Positions 25,750-34,352 of a DNA stretch of 64,000 nucleotides are shown here, piece after piece. Position numbers and translations under genes: made by a program. Origin of the DNA: Streptomyces amritsarensis. GTDB lineage: Bacteria; Actinomycetota; Actinomycetes; Streptomycetales; Streptomycetaceae. Under the pieces are notes generated by a model. It searched no databases and was not told the origin of the DNA. It saw nothing but the letters and a program-made list of their open reading frames with translations. Location: the NCBI RefSeq assembly GCF_001953875.1, contig NZ_MQUR01000018.1, forward strand, positions 31,648 to 95,647, read 5' to 3'. Numbering within the stretch: position 1 is the first letter of the stretch; each line of letters starts with the position of its first letter.

Positions 25750-27033
25750 GTGACCGAGCTCCTCTCCGAACACTCCGCGGACGTGATCGTCGTCGGGGCC
25801 GGGCCCGCCGGCTCGACCACCGCCTACTACCTCGCCAAGGCCGGATTGGACGTCCTGCTGCTGGAGAAGACGGCGTTCCCGCGCGAGAAGGTCTGCGGCG
25901 ACGGACTGACCCCGCGTGCCACCAAGCAGCTGGTGGCGATGGGCATCGACATCTCCGAGGAGGCCGGCTGGCTCCGCAACAAGGGCCTGCGGATCATCGG
26001 CGGCGGCCAGCGGCTCCAGCTGGACTGGCCGGAACTCGCCTCCTACCCGGAGTACGGACTCGTCCGCAAGCGTGACGACTTCGACGAGACCCTGGCCCGC
26101 CAGGCCCAGAAGGCCGGCGCCCGGCTGTACGAGCGCTGCAACGTGGGCGAGCCCGTGCGCGACGCCCGTACCGGCCGCATCACCGGCGTACAGGCGAAGC
26201 TGGGCGAGGAGAAGACCCCGGTCACCTTCCACGCCCCGCTGGTCGTCGCCGCCGACGGCAACTCCTCCCGGCTGTCCCTGGCCATGGGCCTGCACCGGCG
26301 CGAGGACCGCCCGATGGGCGTCGCGGTGCGCACGTACTTCACCTCGCCGCGGCACGACGACGACTACCTGGAGTCCTGGCTGGAGCTGTGGGACCGGCGC
26401 GGCCCGCAGGACCGGCTGCTGCCCGGCTACGGCTGGATCTTCGGCATGGGCGACGGCACGTCCAACGTCGGCCTCGGCATCCTCAACTCCTCCTCCGCCT
26501 TCAAGGAGCTGGACTGGCGCGAGGTCCTCAAGGCCTGGTGCGCCTCGATGCCGGAGGACTGGGGCTACACCCCCGAGAACATGACGCAGCCGATCCGCGG
26601 CGCGGCGCTGCCGATGGCCTTCAACCGGCAGCCGCACTACACCAAGGGCCTGCTGCTGGTCGGAGACGCGGGCGGCCTCGTCAACCCGTTCAACGGCGAG
26701 GGCATCGCCTACGCGATGGAGTCCGGCCAGATCGCGGCGGACGTCATCGTGCAGGCGCAGGCCCGGTCCACGCCGGCGCAGCGCGAGCTGGCGCTGCACA
26801 ACTACCCGAAGGTGCTCAAGGAGACCTACGGCGGCTACTACACGCTGGGCCGCGCCTTCGTGAAGCTGATCGGCAACCCGAAGGTCATGAAGGTCGCCAC
26901 GCAGCGCGGCCTGACCCACCCGCTGCTGATGAAGTTCACCCTGAAGATGCTGGCCAACCTGACCGACCCGGCGGGCGGCGACGCGATGGACCGCATCATC
27001 AACGGCCTCTCGAAGGTGGCCCCGAAGGCCTGA
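25750..27033 (+). CDS. menJ: Geranylgeranyl-reductase-family flavoprotein, MenJ-like
   Basis: A 427-aa FAD protein. The dinucleotide fold VIVVGAGPAGSTTAYYLAKAG is at 13-33, FPREKVCGDGLTPRA is the family hallmark, and GLLLVGDAGGLVNPFNGEGI is the second FAD motif. The C-terminal HPLLMKFTLKMLANLTDPAGGDAMD fits actinobacterial members. Mycobacterial MenJ saturates one isoprene unit of menaquinone using FAD; Streptomyces menaquinones are partly hydrogenated, so that role is likely. Geranylgeranyl reductases of other lipids are alternatives. The start is GTG 25750. A perfect hairpin terminator follows at 27061. Confidence 0.88.
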   Translation: MTELLSEHSADVIVVGAGPAGSTTAYYLAKAGLDVLLLEKTAFPREKVCGDGLTPRATKQLVAMGIDISEEAGWLRNKGLRIIGGGQRLQLDWPELASYPEYGLVRKRDDFDETLARQAQKAGARLYERCNVGEPVRDARTGRITGVQAKLGEEKTPVTFHAPLVVAADGNSSRLSLAMGLHRREDRPMGVAVRTYFTSPRHDDDYLESWLELWDRRGPQDRLLPGYGWIFGMGDGTSNVGLGILNSSSAFKELDWREVLKAWCASMPEDWGYTPENMTQPIRGAALPMAFNRQPHYTKGLLLVGDAGGLVNPFNGEGIAYAMESGQIAADVIVQAQARSTPAQRELALHNYPKVLKETYGGYYTLGRAFVKLIGNPKVMKVATQRGLTHPLLMKFTLKMLANLTDPAGGDAMDRIINGLSKVAPKA

Positions 27034-27043
27034 CGGCGCGGGC

Positions 27044-27334
27044 TCACGAAGGACGGCGCTCACGGATCCCCCGACCCTCCGGGTCGGGGGATCCGTGCAC
27101 GGTGCGCACGCACCGGGCCAGGAGGACCAGGCCGCACACCAGCAGTGCGCCCGACACGGTCCATCCGGCCGCGAGGACGAGGGCATGCCCCGGCTTCTGC
27201 CAGGGGCGGGCGATGTTCAGCAGCCAGCCCCCGACGGCGAGGAGCCCGAGGCCGAGGGCGGCCCGGGCCGCGGTGGGATCGCCGGCCTCGCCGGCCTCAC
27301 GGGGCTCGTACGGCCGGGTGCCCTGTGTGCCCAC
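27044..27334 (-). CDS. Small two-helix membrane protein
   Basis: A 96-aa protein with two hydrophobic segments (AALGLGLLAVGGWLLNIARPW and LVLAAGWTVSGALLVCGLVLLA). I recognise no family. Its last 15-20 codons contain the perfect 17-bp inverted repeat that also looks like the terminator of the convergent reductase gene, so the coding and terminator functions overlap. The start codon is uncertain. Confidence 0.65.
   Translation of the reverse strand: MGTQGTRPYEPREAGEAGDPTAARAALGLGLLAVGGWLLNIARPWQKPGHALVLAAGWTVSGALLVCGLVLLARCVRTVHGSPDPEGRGIRERRPS
27061..27097 (+). terminator. 17-bp perfect hairpin after the MenJ-like gene
   Basis: Arms 27061-27077 and 27081-27097 match exactly around the loop TCC. 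It is 28 bp after the reductase stop and lies inside the 3' coding end of the convergent small membrane-protein gene. Confidence 0.75.
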
Positions 27335-27489
27335 GGGACCACCACCTCCAGGGTCTGACGCTCAGGGCCTGCCCCGCCATCCTCTCAGGCCCCCCGCGGG
27401 CCGCTTCGACGCGGCCGCCGGGGCGGGTGCCGGCATCCCGTGCCGGCATCCCGTGCCCGGTGTGCGGCGAACCTCCGGGAAACGACTCC

Positions 27490-27530
27490 AGGGCCGGTAC
27501 TCCACCCCCGAGCGGGGGAGTACCGGCCCT
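27490..27530 (-). terminator. Hairpin terminator of the NlpC/P60 gene
   Basis: Outer arms of 13 bp (27490-27502 and 27518-27530) are perfect; inside them a CCCCC/GGGGG stem caps on GAGC after a 2-nt bulge. It lies 46 bp downstream of the NlpC/P60 stop on the minus strand. Confidence 0.75.
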
Positions 27531-27575
27531 CGGCCGTGTCTGCTGCCGGGACCTGAGCGGGGCTCAGGGGCGGGC

Positions 27576-28406
27576 TCAGAGGACGCGGACGGCGCCCGTC
27601 GGCTTGTCGTAGCTCAGGCTGCGCTCGACGATGCCCGTGCTGGGGTTCTGCGCGCCGACGAACTTGCCGCCGCCGACGTAGATGGCGACGTGGTACGCGC
27701 TGCCCTTGGAGCCCCAGTAGAGGATGTCGCCCGGCTGGAGGGCGTTCAGGGAGACGGAGGTGCCGGCCGAGGACTGCGCCTGGGACATGCGCGGCAGGGA
27801 GATGCCGGCCTGGCGGTAGGCGGCCTGGACGAGGCCGGAGCAGTCGAAGGAGGACGGGCCGGTGCCACCCATGACGTAGGCCTTGCCGACCTGCGCGCGG
27901 GCGAAGTTGACGATGGCTGCGGCGGAGCCGGTCGCCGGGGCCGTCACGGTGCCGGTGCCCTGCGGGGCCTTCGCGGGGGCGGAGGCGGTCTTCAGCGCGG
28001 TGCGCTCGGAGTCGCGGGTGGCGCGCTCGGCCTCGGCCTTGCGGTCCGCCTCCTCCTTCGCCTTCTTCTCGGCGGCCTTCTGGGCCGTCTCCTTGGCCTG
28101 CTTCGCCTCGGCGGCGGCGCCGGTGCGGGCGCTCTCCTCCTGGGCGGTCAGTTCGCCTTCCACGGCGGCCAGACGGGTGTTCTCGGCGGCCGTGGTGACC
28201 GCGGAGGAGACCTCGGCGGCCAGATCCAGGTTCAGGACCGGCATTTCGAGCGTCGTCTCGGCCACGGGCTCGGACGGGGACGCGCTCGCGGTGCCGGCCA
28301 TGGCCAGGGTGCTGAGGACGCCACCGGCAACTCCGGCGCGGACCGCGAGCTTCGAGGCGCTGCGGCGGGGCTTCCGGTGGCTGGGTATGTGAGCGGTGTG
28401 GGACAT
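27576..28406 (-). CDS. Secreted NlpC/P60 peptidoglycan hydrolase
   Basis: A 276-aa exported protein. A signal peptide ends near TASAS. A coiled coil rich in Ala, Glu and Lys (about 80-130: AAEAKQAKETAQKAAEKKAKEEADRK in part) precedes the C-terminal NlpC/P60 domain. The catalytic Cys is in SSFDCSGLVQAAY, and the His is in SAYHVAIYVGGG. These enzymes cut the gamma-D-Glu to diaminoacid bond in cell-wall peptides. The ATG at 28406 has a weak ribosome site, and a frame extending to 28463 lacks one. It is divergent from the nuo operon. Confidence 0.9.
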   Translation of the reverse strand: MSHTAHIPSHRKPRRSASKLAVRAGVAGGVLSTLAMAGTASASPSEPVAETTLEMPVLNLDLAAEVSSAVTTAAENTRLAAVEGELTAQEESARTGAAAEAKQAKETAQKAAEKKAKEEADRKAEAERATRDSERTALKTASAPAKAPQGTGTVTAPATGSAAAIVNFARAQVGKAYVMGGTGPSSFDCSGLVQAAYRQAGISLPRMSQAQSSAGTSVSLNALQPGDILYWGSKGSAYHVAIYVGGGKFVGAQNPSTGIVERSLSYDKPTGAVRVL

Positions 28407-29205
28407 GAGGACTACCGCTATCAGGGCGCCAGGGGTCCCTTCAAGAAACGTGGGCTGCGCCACAGTTGCGCGCGAACGGCGCGAACCGGGCGCGTCTGGC
28501 TCCTTATTGACGCCGTAACGGGCGAAACGGACAGGCCCTCACAGGGCTGTGATCATGGGGTTTCAGTAATAAGTCCGAATTGATCCTCGGACTACCATCC
28601 CTCCGCACAGATGGCCAAGCCCGCTTTCGGAACGCCTGATTCAGAGTGGCGCAGGTCACAGAAGGATCACGCCATGCGGACGCTGTGGCCGACCCGTGAC
28701 CTTCCTGTGAAGTGGGGCCCCGCCGCCGGAGGGGGTTCGTGAACGGATGCACGCACTCGACGGCCCGCCGCACCCTCGCATGCCCCGCGTCCACCTCCGT
28801 ACACGCGGGCTCCCCCGACCGGGCGACGCCGATCCCCATATCATCAAGGGCCGCCGGATGCCAATTTGCCTGCACCCGCCACGGTTTGATAGGGCGGGGC
28901 GCCTTCCACCTGCGAGAACGGCCTCGAATGTCACCTTTGGTGATCATGCGGATGCTTCGCGTATGAAGATCACCACTCATCGGACTTCATGATCGTTCGT
29001 CAGGTGGTGGAGATCACAAACTCGGTGTTGTTACCCGTGTCGCAGATCACAGACGAGCAGGCATAAGATGCGCACCAGTCCGGCTTGTGAACTGCCTCAC
29101 ATGTGCACGATCTTCGCGAGGCGGGGCACGCACCCCGCTCCCACCGGGAGGGGCTCCGGCCGGCGGCGGTCCAACGGTCAAGGACGACTGGAAGGAGCGA
29201 GGAGC
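28407..29205. promoter_or_regulatory. 800-bp divergent control region, nlpC-nuoA
   Basis: No gene is supported here. It is one of the most AT-rich stretches of the core region. It holds a 7-bp hairpin (28572-28593), repeated GATCAC half-sites, a pair of CRP-like motifs (29004-29050) and a TAAGAT -10-like box at 29064-29069 with no good -35 partner. A GAAGGAGCGAGGAGC ribosome site precedes nuoA. I saw no c-di-AMP (ydaO) riboswitch core and no full Rex operator. Confidence 0.5.
29004..29050 (+). promoter_or_regulatory. Two CRP-like GTG-N6-ATCAC motifs, 33 bp apart
   Basis: GTGGTGGAGATCAC (29004-29017) and GTGTCGCAGATCAC (29037-29050) share GTG-N6-ATCAC and lie exactly 33 bp (about three helical turns) apart, 14-60 bp upstream of a TAAGAT box. 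The Streptomyces CRP consensus is reported as GTG-N6-GNCAC, so each copy differs at one position. Binding is inferred only. Confidence 0.35.
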
Positions 29206-29565
29206 GTGAATGCGTACGCGCCCATCCTCGTGCTCGGCGCCCTCGGCGCAGGGTTTGCGATCTTCTCCGTGGTCATGGCCACGCTGATCGGCCCAAAAAG
29301 GTACAACCGGGCGAAGCTCGACGCCTACGAGTGCGGCATCGAGCCGACGCCGATGCCGGCGGGCGGCGGTCGCTTCCCCATCAAGTACTACCTGACGGCG
29401 ATGCTCTTCATCGTCTTCGACATCGAGGTTGTCTTCCTCTACCCCTGGGCCGTCACCTTCGACGCCCTGGGGATCTTCGGGCTCGTCGAGATGCTGCTCT
29501 TCGTGCTCACCGTCTTCGTCGCCTACGCCTACGTATGGCGCCGCGGCGGCCTGGAATGGGACTGA
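29206..29565 (+). CDS. nuoA: NADH-quinone oxidoreductase subunit A
   Basis: A 119-aa membrane subunit of complex I with three helices. The conserved loop YNRAKLDAYECGIEPTP and FPIKYYLTAMLFIVFDIEVVFLYPW are diagnostic. The loop cysteine (YECG) lies near the quinone channel. The start is GTG 29206 after GAAGGAGCGAGGAG, giving the standard 119-residue length; an in-frame ATG at 29068 adds a non-hydrophobic leader and is unlikely. It is the first gene of the nuo operon; nuoB starts 15 bp later. Confidence 0.95.
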   Translation: MNAYAPILVLGALGAGFAIFSVVMATLIGPKRYNRAKLDAYECGIEPTPMPAGGGRFPIKYYLTAMLFIVFDIEVVFLYPWAVTFDALGIFGLVEMLLFVLTVFVAYAYVWRRGGLEWD

Positions 29566-29580
29566 GGGGCTGAATTTCCC

Positions 29581-30135
29581 ATGGGACTGGAAGAGAAGCT
29601 GCCGAGCGGCTTTCTGCTCACCACCGTCGAACAGGCCGCGGGGTGGGTGCGCAAGTCGTCCGTCTTCCCGGCGACCTTCGGCCTCGCCTGCTGCGCCATC
29701 GAGATGATGACCACCGGAGCGGGCCGGTACGACCTGGCCCGCTTCGGCATGGAGGTCTTCCGCGGCTCCCCGCGCCAGGCCGATCTGATGATCGTGGCCG
29801 GACGGGTCAGCCAGAAGATGGCGCCGGTGCTGCGCCAGGTGTACGACCAGATGCCCGCTCCCAAATGGGTCATCTCCATGGGGGTTTGCGCATCCTCGGG
29901 CGGAATGTTCAACAACTACGCGATCGTCCAGGGCGTCGACCACATCGTCCCCGTGGACATCTACCTCCCCGGCTGCCCGCCCCGCCCCGAGATGCTGATG
30001 GACGCGATCCTCAAGCTCCACCAGAAGATCCAGGGCGGAAAGCTCGGCGTGAACCGGGAGGAAGCGGCCCGCGAGGCGGAGGCGGCGGCCCTCAAGGCCC
30101 TCCCCACCATCGAGATGAAGGGGCTGCTCCGGTGA
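29581..30135 (+). CDS. nuoB: NADH-quinone oxidoreductase subunit B
   Basis: A 184-aa subunit carrying the terminal N2 4Fe-4S cluster. The ligands C37-C38 ([11 protein letters not shown]), C103 ([10 protein letters not shown]) and C132 (LPGCPPRPE) are all present. It sits at the junction of the peripheral arm and the membrane, where electrons pass to menaquinone. The stop overlaps the GTG of nuoC by 4 nt. Confidence 0.96.
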   Translation: MGLEEKLPSGFLLTTVEQAAGWVRKSSVFPATFGLACCAIEMMTTGAGRYDLARFGMEVFRGSPRQADLMIVAGRVSQKMAPVLRQVYDQMPAPKWVISMGVCASSGGMFNNYAIVQGVDHIVPVDIYLPGCPPRPEMLMDAILKLHQKIQGGKLGVNREEAAREAEAAALKALPTIEMKGLLR

Positions 30136-30881
30136 GCGAGACCCAAGAGCCGGACCACGGCAACGACACCGGCGCGAGCGGGCCCGACGGCAGCGGCCTT
30201 CCCGCGCCCCGCGCCCAGGGCCCCGAGGTCATCGGCGTCCGCAAGGGCATGTTCGGCGCCGCGAGCGGCGGCGACACCAGCGGCTACGGCGGTCTCGTCC
30301 GCACCGTGGCCCTGCCCGGCGCCAGCTCCCGCCCGTACGGTTCCTACTTCGACGAGGTGGCCGACGAGCTCGAAGGCGCCCTGGAGGAGCAGGACCTGCT
30401 CCCCGAGAACGCCATCGAGAAGACGGTGGTCGACCGGGGCGAGCTCACCTTCCACATCGCCCGCGAGCACCTCGTGCGCGTCGCGCGCACCCTGCGCGAC
30501 GACCCCGCCCTGCGGTTCGAGCTCTGCACCGGGGTCAGCGGAGTCCACTTCCCCGGGGACAAGGGCCGCGAGCTGCACGCCGTCTACCACCTGCGCTCGC
30601 TCACCCACGGCCGGATCCTGCGGCTGGAGGTGTCCGTCCCGGACGGCGACCCGCACGTCCCCTCGCTCGTCTGCGTCTACCCGACCAACGACTGGCACGA
30701 GCGCGAGGCGTACGACTTCTTCGGCCTGGTCTTCGACGGGCACCCGGCCCTCACCCGGATCATGATGCCGGACGACTGGCAGGGCTTCCCCCAGCGCAAG
30801 GACTACCCGCTCGGCGGCATCCCCGTCGAGTACAAGGGCGCCCAGATCCCGGCTCCCGACCAGCGGAGGTCGTACAGCTGA
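30132..30881 (+). CDS. nuoC: NADH-quinone oxidoreductase subunit C
   Basis: A 249-aa peripheral-arm subunit. The 30-kDa family signature is in [38 protein letters not shown] and [16 protein letters not shown]. About 60 N-terminal residues ([17 protein letters not shown] and onward) are a low-complexity extension compared with Thermus Nqo5. NuoC and NuoD are separate here, unlike the fused E. coli NuoCD. The GTG start overlaps the nuoB stop by 4 nt, and the stop overlaps the nuoD ATG by 1 nt. Confidence 0.95.
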   Translation: MSETQEPDHGNDTGASGPDGSGLPAPRAQGPEVIGVRKGMFGAASGGDTSGYGGLVRTVALPGASSRPYGSYFDEVADELEGALEEQDLLPENAIEKTVVDRGELTFHIAREHLVRVARTLRDDPALRFELCTGVSGVHFPGDKGRELHAVYHLRSLTHGRILRLEVSVPDGDPHVPSLVCVYPTNDWHEREAYDFFGLVFDGHPALTRIMMPDDWQGFPQRKDYPLGGIPVEYKGAQIPAPDQRRSYS

Positions 30882-32224
30882 TGTCCCCCATCACGAATGA
30901 AGAAGCAGGCAGCCACTCCTCCGCTCGCGAGACGACCGAGGGCACCGTCTACACCGTCACCGGCGGCGACTGGGACGAGATCGTCCAGTCGGCGGCCAGG
31001 GCCGACGACGAGCGGATCGTCGTCAACATGGGTCCGCAGCACCCCTCCACCCACGGCGTGCTCCGGCTGATCCTGGAGATCGACGGCGAGACCGTCACCG
31101 AGGCCCGCTGCGGCATCGGCTACCTCCACACCGGAATCGAGAAGAACCTCGAATTCCGCAACTGGACGCAGGGCACCACCTTCGTCACGCGCATGGACTA
31201 CCTGACGCCGTTCTTCAACGAGACGGCGTACTGCCTCGGCGTCGAGAAGCTGCTCGGCATCACCGACCAGATCCCCGACCGCGCCACCGTCATCCGCGTC
31301 CTGCTGATGGAGCTCAACCGGCTCTCCTCCCACCTGGTGTGCATCGCCACCGGGGGCATGGAGCTGGGCGCCACCACGATCATGATCTACGGCTTCCGCG
31401 ACCGCGAGCTGATCCTCGACATCTACGAGCTGATCACCGGGCTGCGCATGAACCACGCGTTCATCCGCCCCGGCGGCCTCGCGCAGGACCTGCCCCCGGG
31501 CGCCGTCGACCAGCTGCGCGAGTTCGTGAAGACCATGAAGAAGAACCTGCCGGAGTACGACAAGCTCGCCACCGGCAACCCCATCTTCAAGGCACGCATG
31601 CAGGACGTCGGCTACCTCGACCTCTCCGGCTGCATGGCGCTCGGCGCCACCGGCCCGATCCTGCGCTCCGCCGGCCTGCCCCACGACCTGCGCAAGTCCG
31701 ACCCGTACTGCGGCTACGAGACCTACGACTTCGACGTGCCGACCACCGAGACCTGCGACTCCTACGGGCGGTTCCTGATCCGCCTGGAGGAGATGCGCCA
31801 GTCGCTGCGGATCGTCGAGCAGTGCCTGGAGCGGCTGGAGCCCGGCCCGGTGATGGTCGCCGACAAGAAGATCGCCTGGCCGGCGCAGCTGGCCATGGGC
31901 CCCGACGGCCTCGGCAACTCGCTCGACCACATCAGGAACATCATGGGCACCTCCATGGAGGCCCTCATCCACCACTTCAAGCTGGTGACCGAGGGCTTCC
32001 GGGTGCCGGCCGGGCAGGTCTACGCCGCCGTCGAGTCGCCCAAGGGCGAGCTCGGCGTCCACGTCGTCTCCGACGGCGGCACCCGCCCCTACCGGGTCCA
32101 CTTCCGCGATCCGTCCTTCACCAACCTGCAGGCCATGGCCGCGATGTGCGAGGGCGGCCAGGTCGCCGACGTCATCGTCGCCGTCGCCTCCATCGACCCC
32201 GTGATGGGAGGCGTCGACCGATGA
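30881..32224 (+). CDS. nuoD: NADH-quinone oxidoreductase subunit D
   Basis: A 447-aa 49-kDa-family subunit lining the quinone pocket. Visible family features are [35 protein letters not shown], and the C-terminal [35 protein letters not shown]. It derives from the large subunit of NiFe hydrogenases but lacks metal-binding cysteine pairs, as expected. It is translationally coupled to nuoC and nuoE. Confidence 0.96.
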   Translation: MSPITNEEAGSHSSARETTEGTVYTVTGGDWDEIVQSAARADDERIVVNMGPQHPSTHGVLRLILEIDGETVTEARCGIGYLHTGIEKNLEFRNWTQGTTFVTRMDYLTPFFNETAYCLGVEKLLGITDQIPDRATVIRVLLMELNRLSSHLVCIATGGMELGATTIMIYGFRDRELILDIYELITGLRMNHAFIRPGGLAQDLPPGAVDQLREFVKTMKKNLPEYDKLATGNPIFKARMQDVGYLDLSGCMALGATGPILRSAGLPHDLRKSDPYCGYETYDFDVPTTETCDSYGRFLIRLEEMRQSLRIVEQCLERLEPGPVMVADKKIAWPAQLAMGPDGLGNSLDHIRNIMGTSMEALIHHFKLVTEGFRVPAGQVYAAVESPKGELGVHVVSDGGTRPYRVHFRDPSFTNLQAMAAMCEGGQVADVIVAVASIDPVMGGVDR

Positions 32225-32976
32225 CCGCCAGTCCTCAGAACCGAGGAGTCCCGCTGGGGATGCCCCAGCTGCCCGCCCCCGACTTCCCGGCGGAGGTACG
32301 CGCGCGCCTCGAAGCGGACGCGAAGGAAGTCGTCGCCCGCTACCCCGACAGCCGCTCCGCGCTGCTGCCGCTGCTGCACCTGTGCCAGGCGCAGGAGGGC
32401 TACGTCTCCAAGACCGGCATCCGCTTCTGCGCCGAGGTGCTCGGGCTGACCACGGCCGAGGTCACCGCCGTCGCCACCTTCTACACGATGTACCGGCGGC
32501 GGCCGTCCGGCGACTACCAGGTCGGCGTCTGCACCAACACCCTGTGCGCGGTCATGGGCGGCGACGCCATCTTCGAGGAGCTCAAGGAGCACCTCGGCGT
32601 CGGCAACAACGAGACCACCCCCGACGGCAAGGTCACCCTCGAACACATCGAGTGCAACGCGGCCTGCGACTACGCCCCCGTGGTGATGGTCAACTGGGAG
32701 TTCTTCGACAACCAGACGCCCGACTCCGCCAAGGCCCTCGTCGACGACCTGCTGGCCGGCCGCGAGGTCTCGCCGACCCGGGGCGCGCCGCTGTGCACGT
32801 ACAAGGAGACCGCCCGGATCCTGGCCGGCTTCCCCGACGAGCGGGCGGGCGCGGTCGAGGCCACCGGCGGCGCCGGCCCCGCCTCCCTGATCGGCCTGCG
32901 CATCGCCCGAGGCGAGCCCCCGCACACCCCGATCGTCCACCCGCGCGGCGAGAGCACCACCGAGGGAGGGGAGTGA
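32221..32976 (+). CDS. nuoE: NADH-quinone oxidoreductase subunit E
   Basis: A 251-aa 24-kDa-family subunit holding the N1a 2Fe-2S cluster. The ligands C104 and C109 (VGVCTNTLC) and C145 and C149 ([11 protein letters not shown]) fit CX4C...CX3C. It has about 70 extra C-terminal residues relative to E. coli NuoE (166 aa), ending in a Gly/Glu-rich tail. The start ATG overlaps the nuoD stop by 4 nt. Confidence 0.95.
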   Translation: MTASPQNRGVPLGMPQLPAPDFPAEVRARLEADAKEVVARYPDSRSALLPLLHLCQAQEGYVSKTGIRFCAEVLGLTTAEVTAVATFYTMYRRRPSGDYQVGVCTNTLCAVMGGDAIFEELKEHLGVGNNETTPDGKVTLEHIECNAACDYAPVVMVNWEFFDNQTPDSAKALVDDLLAGREVSPTRGAPLCTYKETARILAGFPDERAGAVEATGGAGPASLIGLRIARGEPPHTPIVHPRGESTTEGGE

Positions 32977-34352
32977 TGTCCGTGTCCTCCGAACTGAGCA
33001 ACGGGGGTACCTCCCGGCCGGCGGCCGGCGGAGGGACCAGTCCGGAGAAGCTCCTCGCACCCGTCCTGTCGGCCTTCTGGGACGAACCCCAGTCGTGGAC
33101 GCTGGAGACCTACCGGCGCCACGACGGCTACCAGGGCCTGCGCAAAGCCCTGGCGATGACGCCGGACGAAGTGATCGCCTACGTGAAGGACTCCGGGCTG
33201 CGCGGACGCGGCGGCGCGGGCTTCCCCACCGGCATGAAGTGGCAGTTCATCCCGCAGGGCGACGGAAAGCCGCACTACCTCGTGGTGAACGCCGACGAGT
33301 CGGAGCCGGGAACCTGCAAGGACATCCCCCTCCTCTTCGCCAACCCGCACTCCCTCATCGAGGGAATGATCATCGCCTGCTACGCGATCCGCTCGCAGCA
33401 CGCCTTCATCTACCTGCGCGGCGAGGTCGTACCGGTCCTGCGGCGCCTGCACGAGGCCGTGCGCGAGGCGTACGAGGCCGGTTACCTCGGCCGGAACATC
33501 CTCGGCAGCGGCCTCGACCTCGACATCACGGTGCACGCGGGCGCGGGCGCGTACATCTGCGGCGAGGAGACGGCGCTGCTCGACTCCCTCGAAGGCCGGC
33601 GCGGCCAGCCCCGGCTGCGTCCCCCCTTCCCTGCCGTCGAGGGGCTCTACGCCTGCCCCACTGTCGTCAACAACGTCGAGTCCATCGCATCGGTTCCCGC
33701 GATCCTCAACAAGGGCAAGGACTGGTTCAAGGCGATGGGGACCGAGAAGTCCCCCGGCTTCACGCTGTACTCGCTCTCCGGGCACGTCGCCGGCCCCGGC
33801 CAGTACGAGGCCCCGCTCGGCATCACCCTGCGCCAGCTCCTCGACATGAGCGGCGGCATGCGGCCCGGGCACCGGCTGAAGTTCTGGACCCCGGGCGGCT
33901 CCTCCACCCCGATGTTCACCGACGAGCACCTCGACGTCCCCCTGGACTACGAGGGCGTCGGCGCCGCCGGCTCGATGCTCGGCACCAAGGCCCTGCAGTG
34001 CTTCGACGAGACCACCTGCGTGGTGCGGGCCGTCACCCGGTGGACCGAGTTCTACGCCCACGAGTCCTGCGGCAAGTGCACGCCCTGCCGCGAAGGCACC
34101 TACTGGCTGGTCCAGCTGCTCCGCGACATCGAGGCCGGCAACGGCGTCATGTCCGACCTCGACAAGCTGAACGACATCGCCGACAACATCAACGGCAAGT
34201 CCTTCTGCGCCCTCGGCGACGGCGCGGCCAGCCCGATCTTCTCCTCGCTCACGTACTTCCGCGAGGAGTACGAGCAGCACATCACGGGCAAGGGCTGCCC
34301 CTTCGACCCCAGGAAGTCGACCCTCTGGGCCGACACGGAGGTGAACGCATGA
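32976..34352 (+). CDS. nuoF: NADH-quinone oxidoreductase subunit F
   Basis: A 458-aa 51-kDa-family subunit that oxidises NADH. The FMN/NADH site shows [13 protein letters not shown] (77-89), [14 protein letters not shown] and [14 protein letters not shown]. The N3 4Fe-4S ligands are C365, C368, C371 ([12 protein letters not shown]) and C411 (KSFCALGDG). The ATG at 32976 and an in-frame GTG at 32973 are adjacent; either overlaps the nuoE stop. Confidence 0.96.
   Translation: MSVSSELSNGGTSRPAAGGGTSPEKLLAPVLSAFWDEPQSWTLETYRRHDGYQGLRKALAMTPDEVIAYVKDSGLRGRGGAGFPTGMKWQFIPQGDGKPHYLVVNADESEPGTCKDIPLLFANPHSLIEGMIIACYAIRSQHAFIYLRGEVVPVLRRLHEAVREAYEAGYLGRNILGSGLDLDITVHAGAGAYICGEETALLDSLEGRRGQPRLRPPFPAVEGLYACPTVVNNVESIASVPAILNKGKDWFKAMGTEKSPGFTLYSLSGHVAGPGQYEAPLGITLRQLLDMSGGMRPGHRLKFWTPGGSSTPMFTDEHLDVPLDYEGVGAAGSMLGTKALQCFDETTCVVRAVTRWTEFYAHESCGKCTPCREGTYWLVQLLRDIEAGNGVMSDLDKLNDIADNINGKSFCALGDGAASPIFSSLTYFREEYEQHITGKGCPFDPRKSTLWADTEVNA

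Noticed and set aside
28407..28760. Possible c-di-AMP (ydaO) riboswitch upstream of the NlpC/P60 gene
   Set aside because: Such riboswitches often precede wall hydrolase genes in Streptomyces, but I could not find the conserved core in this leader.
28600..29205. Rex operator upstream of nuoA
   Set aside because: A TGTGAA half-site occurs near 28708, but no inverted TTCACA partner lies at the required spacing.
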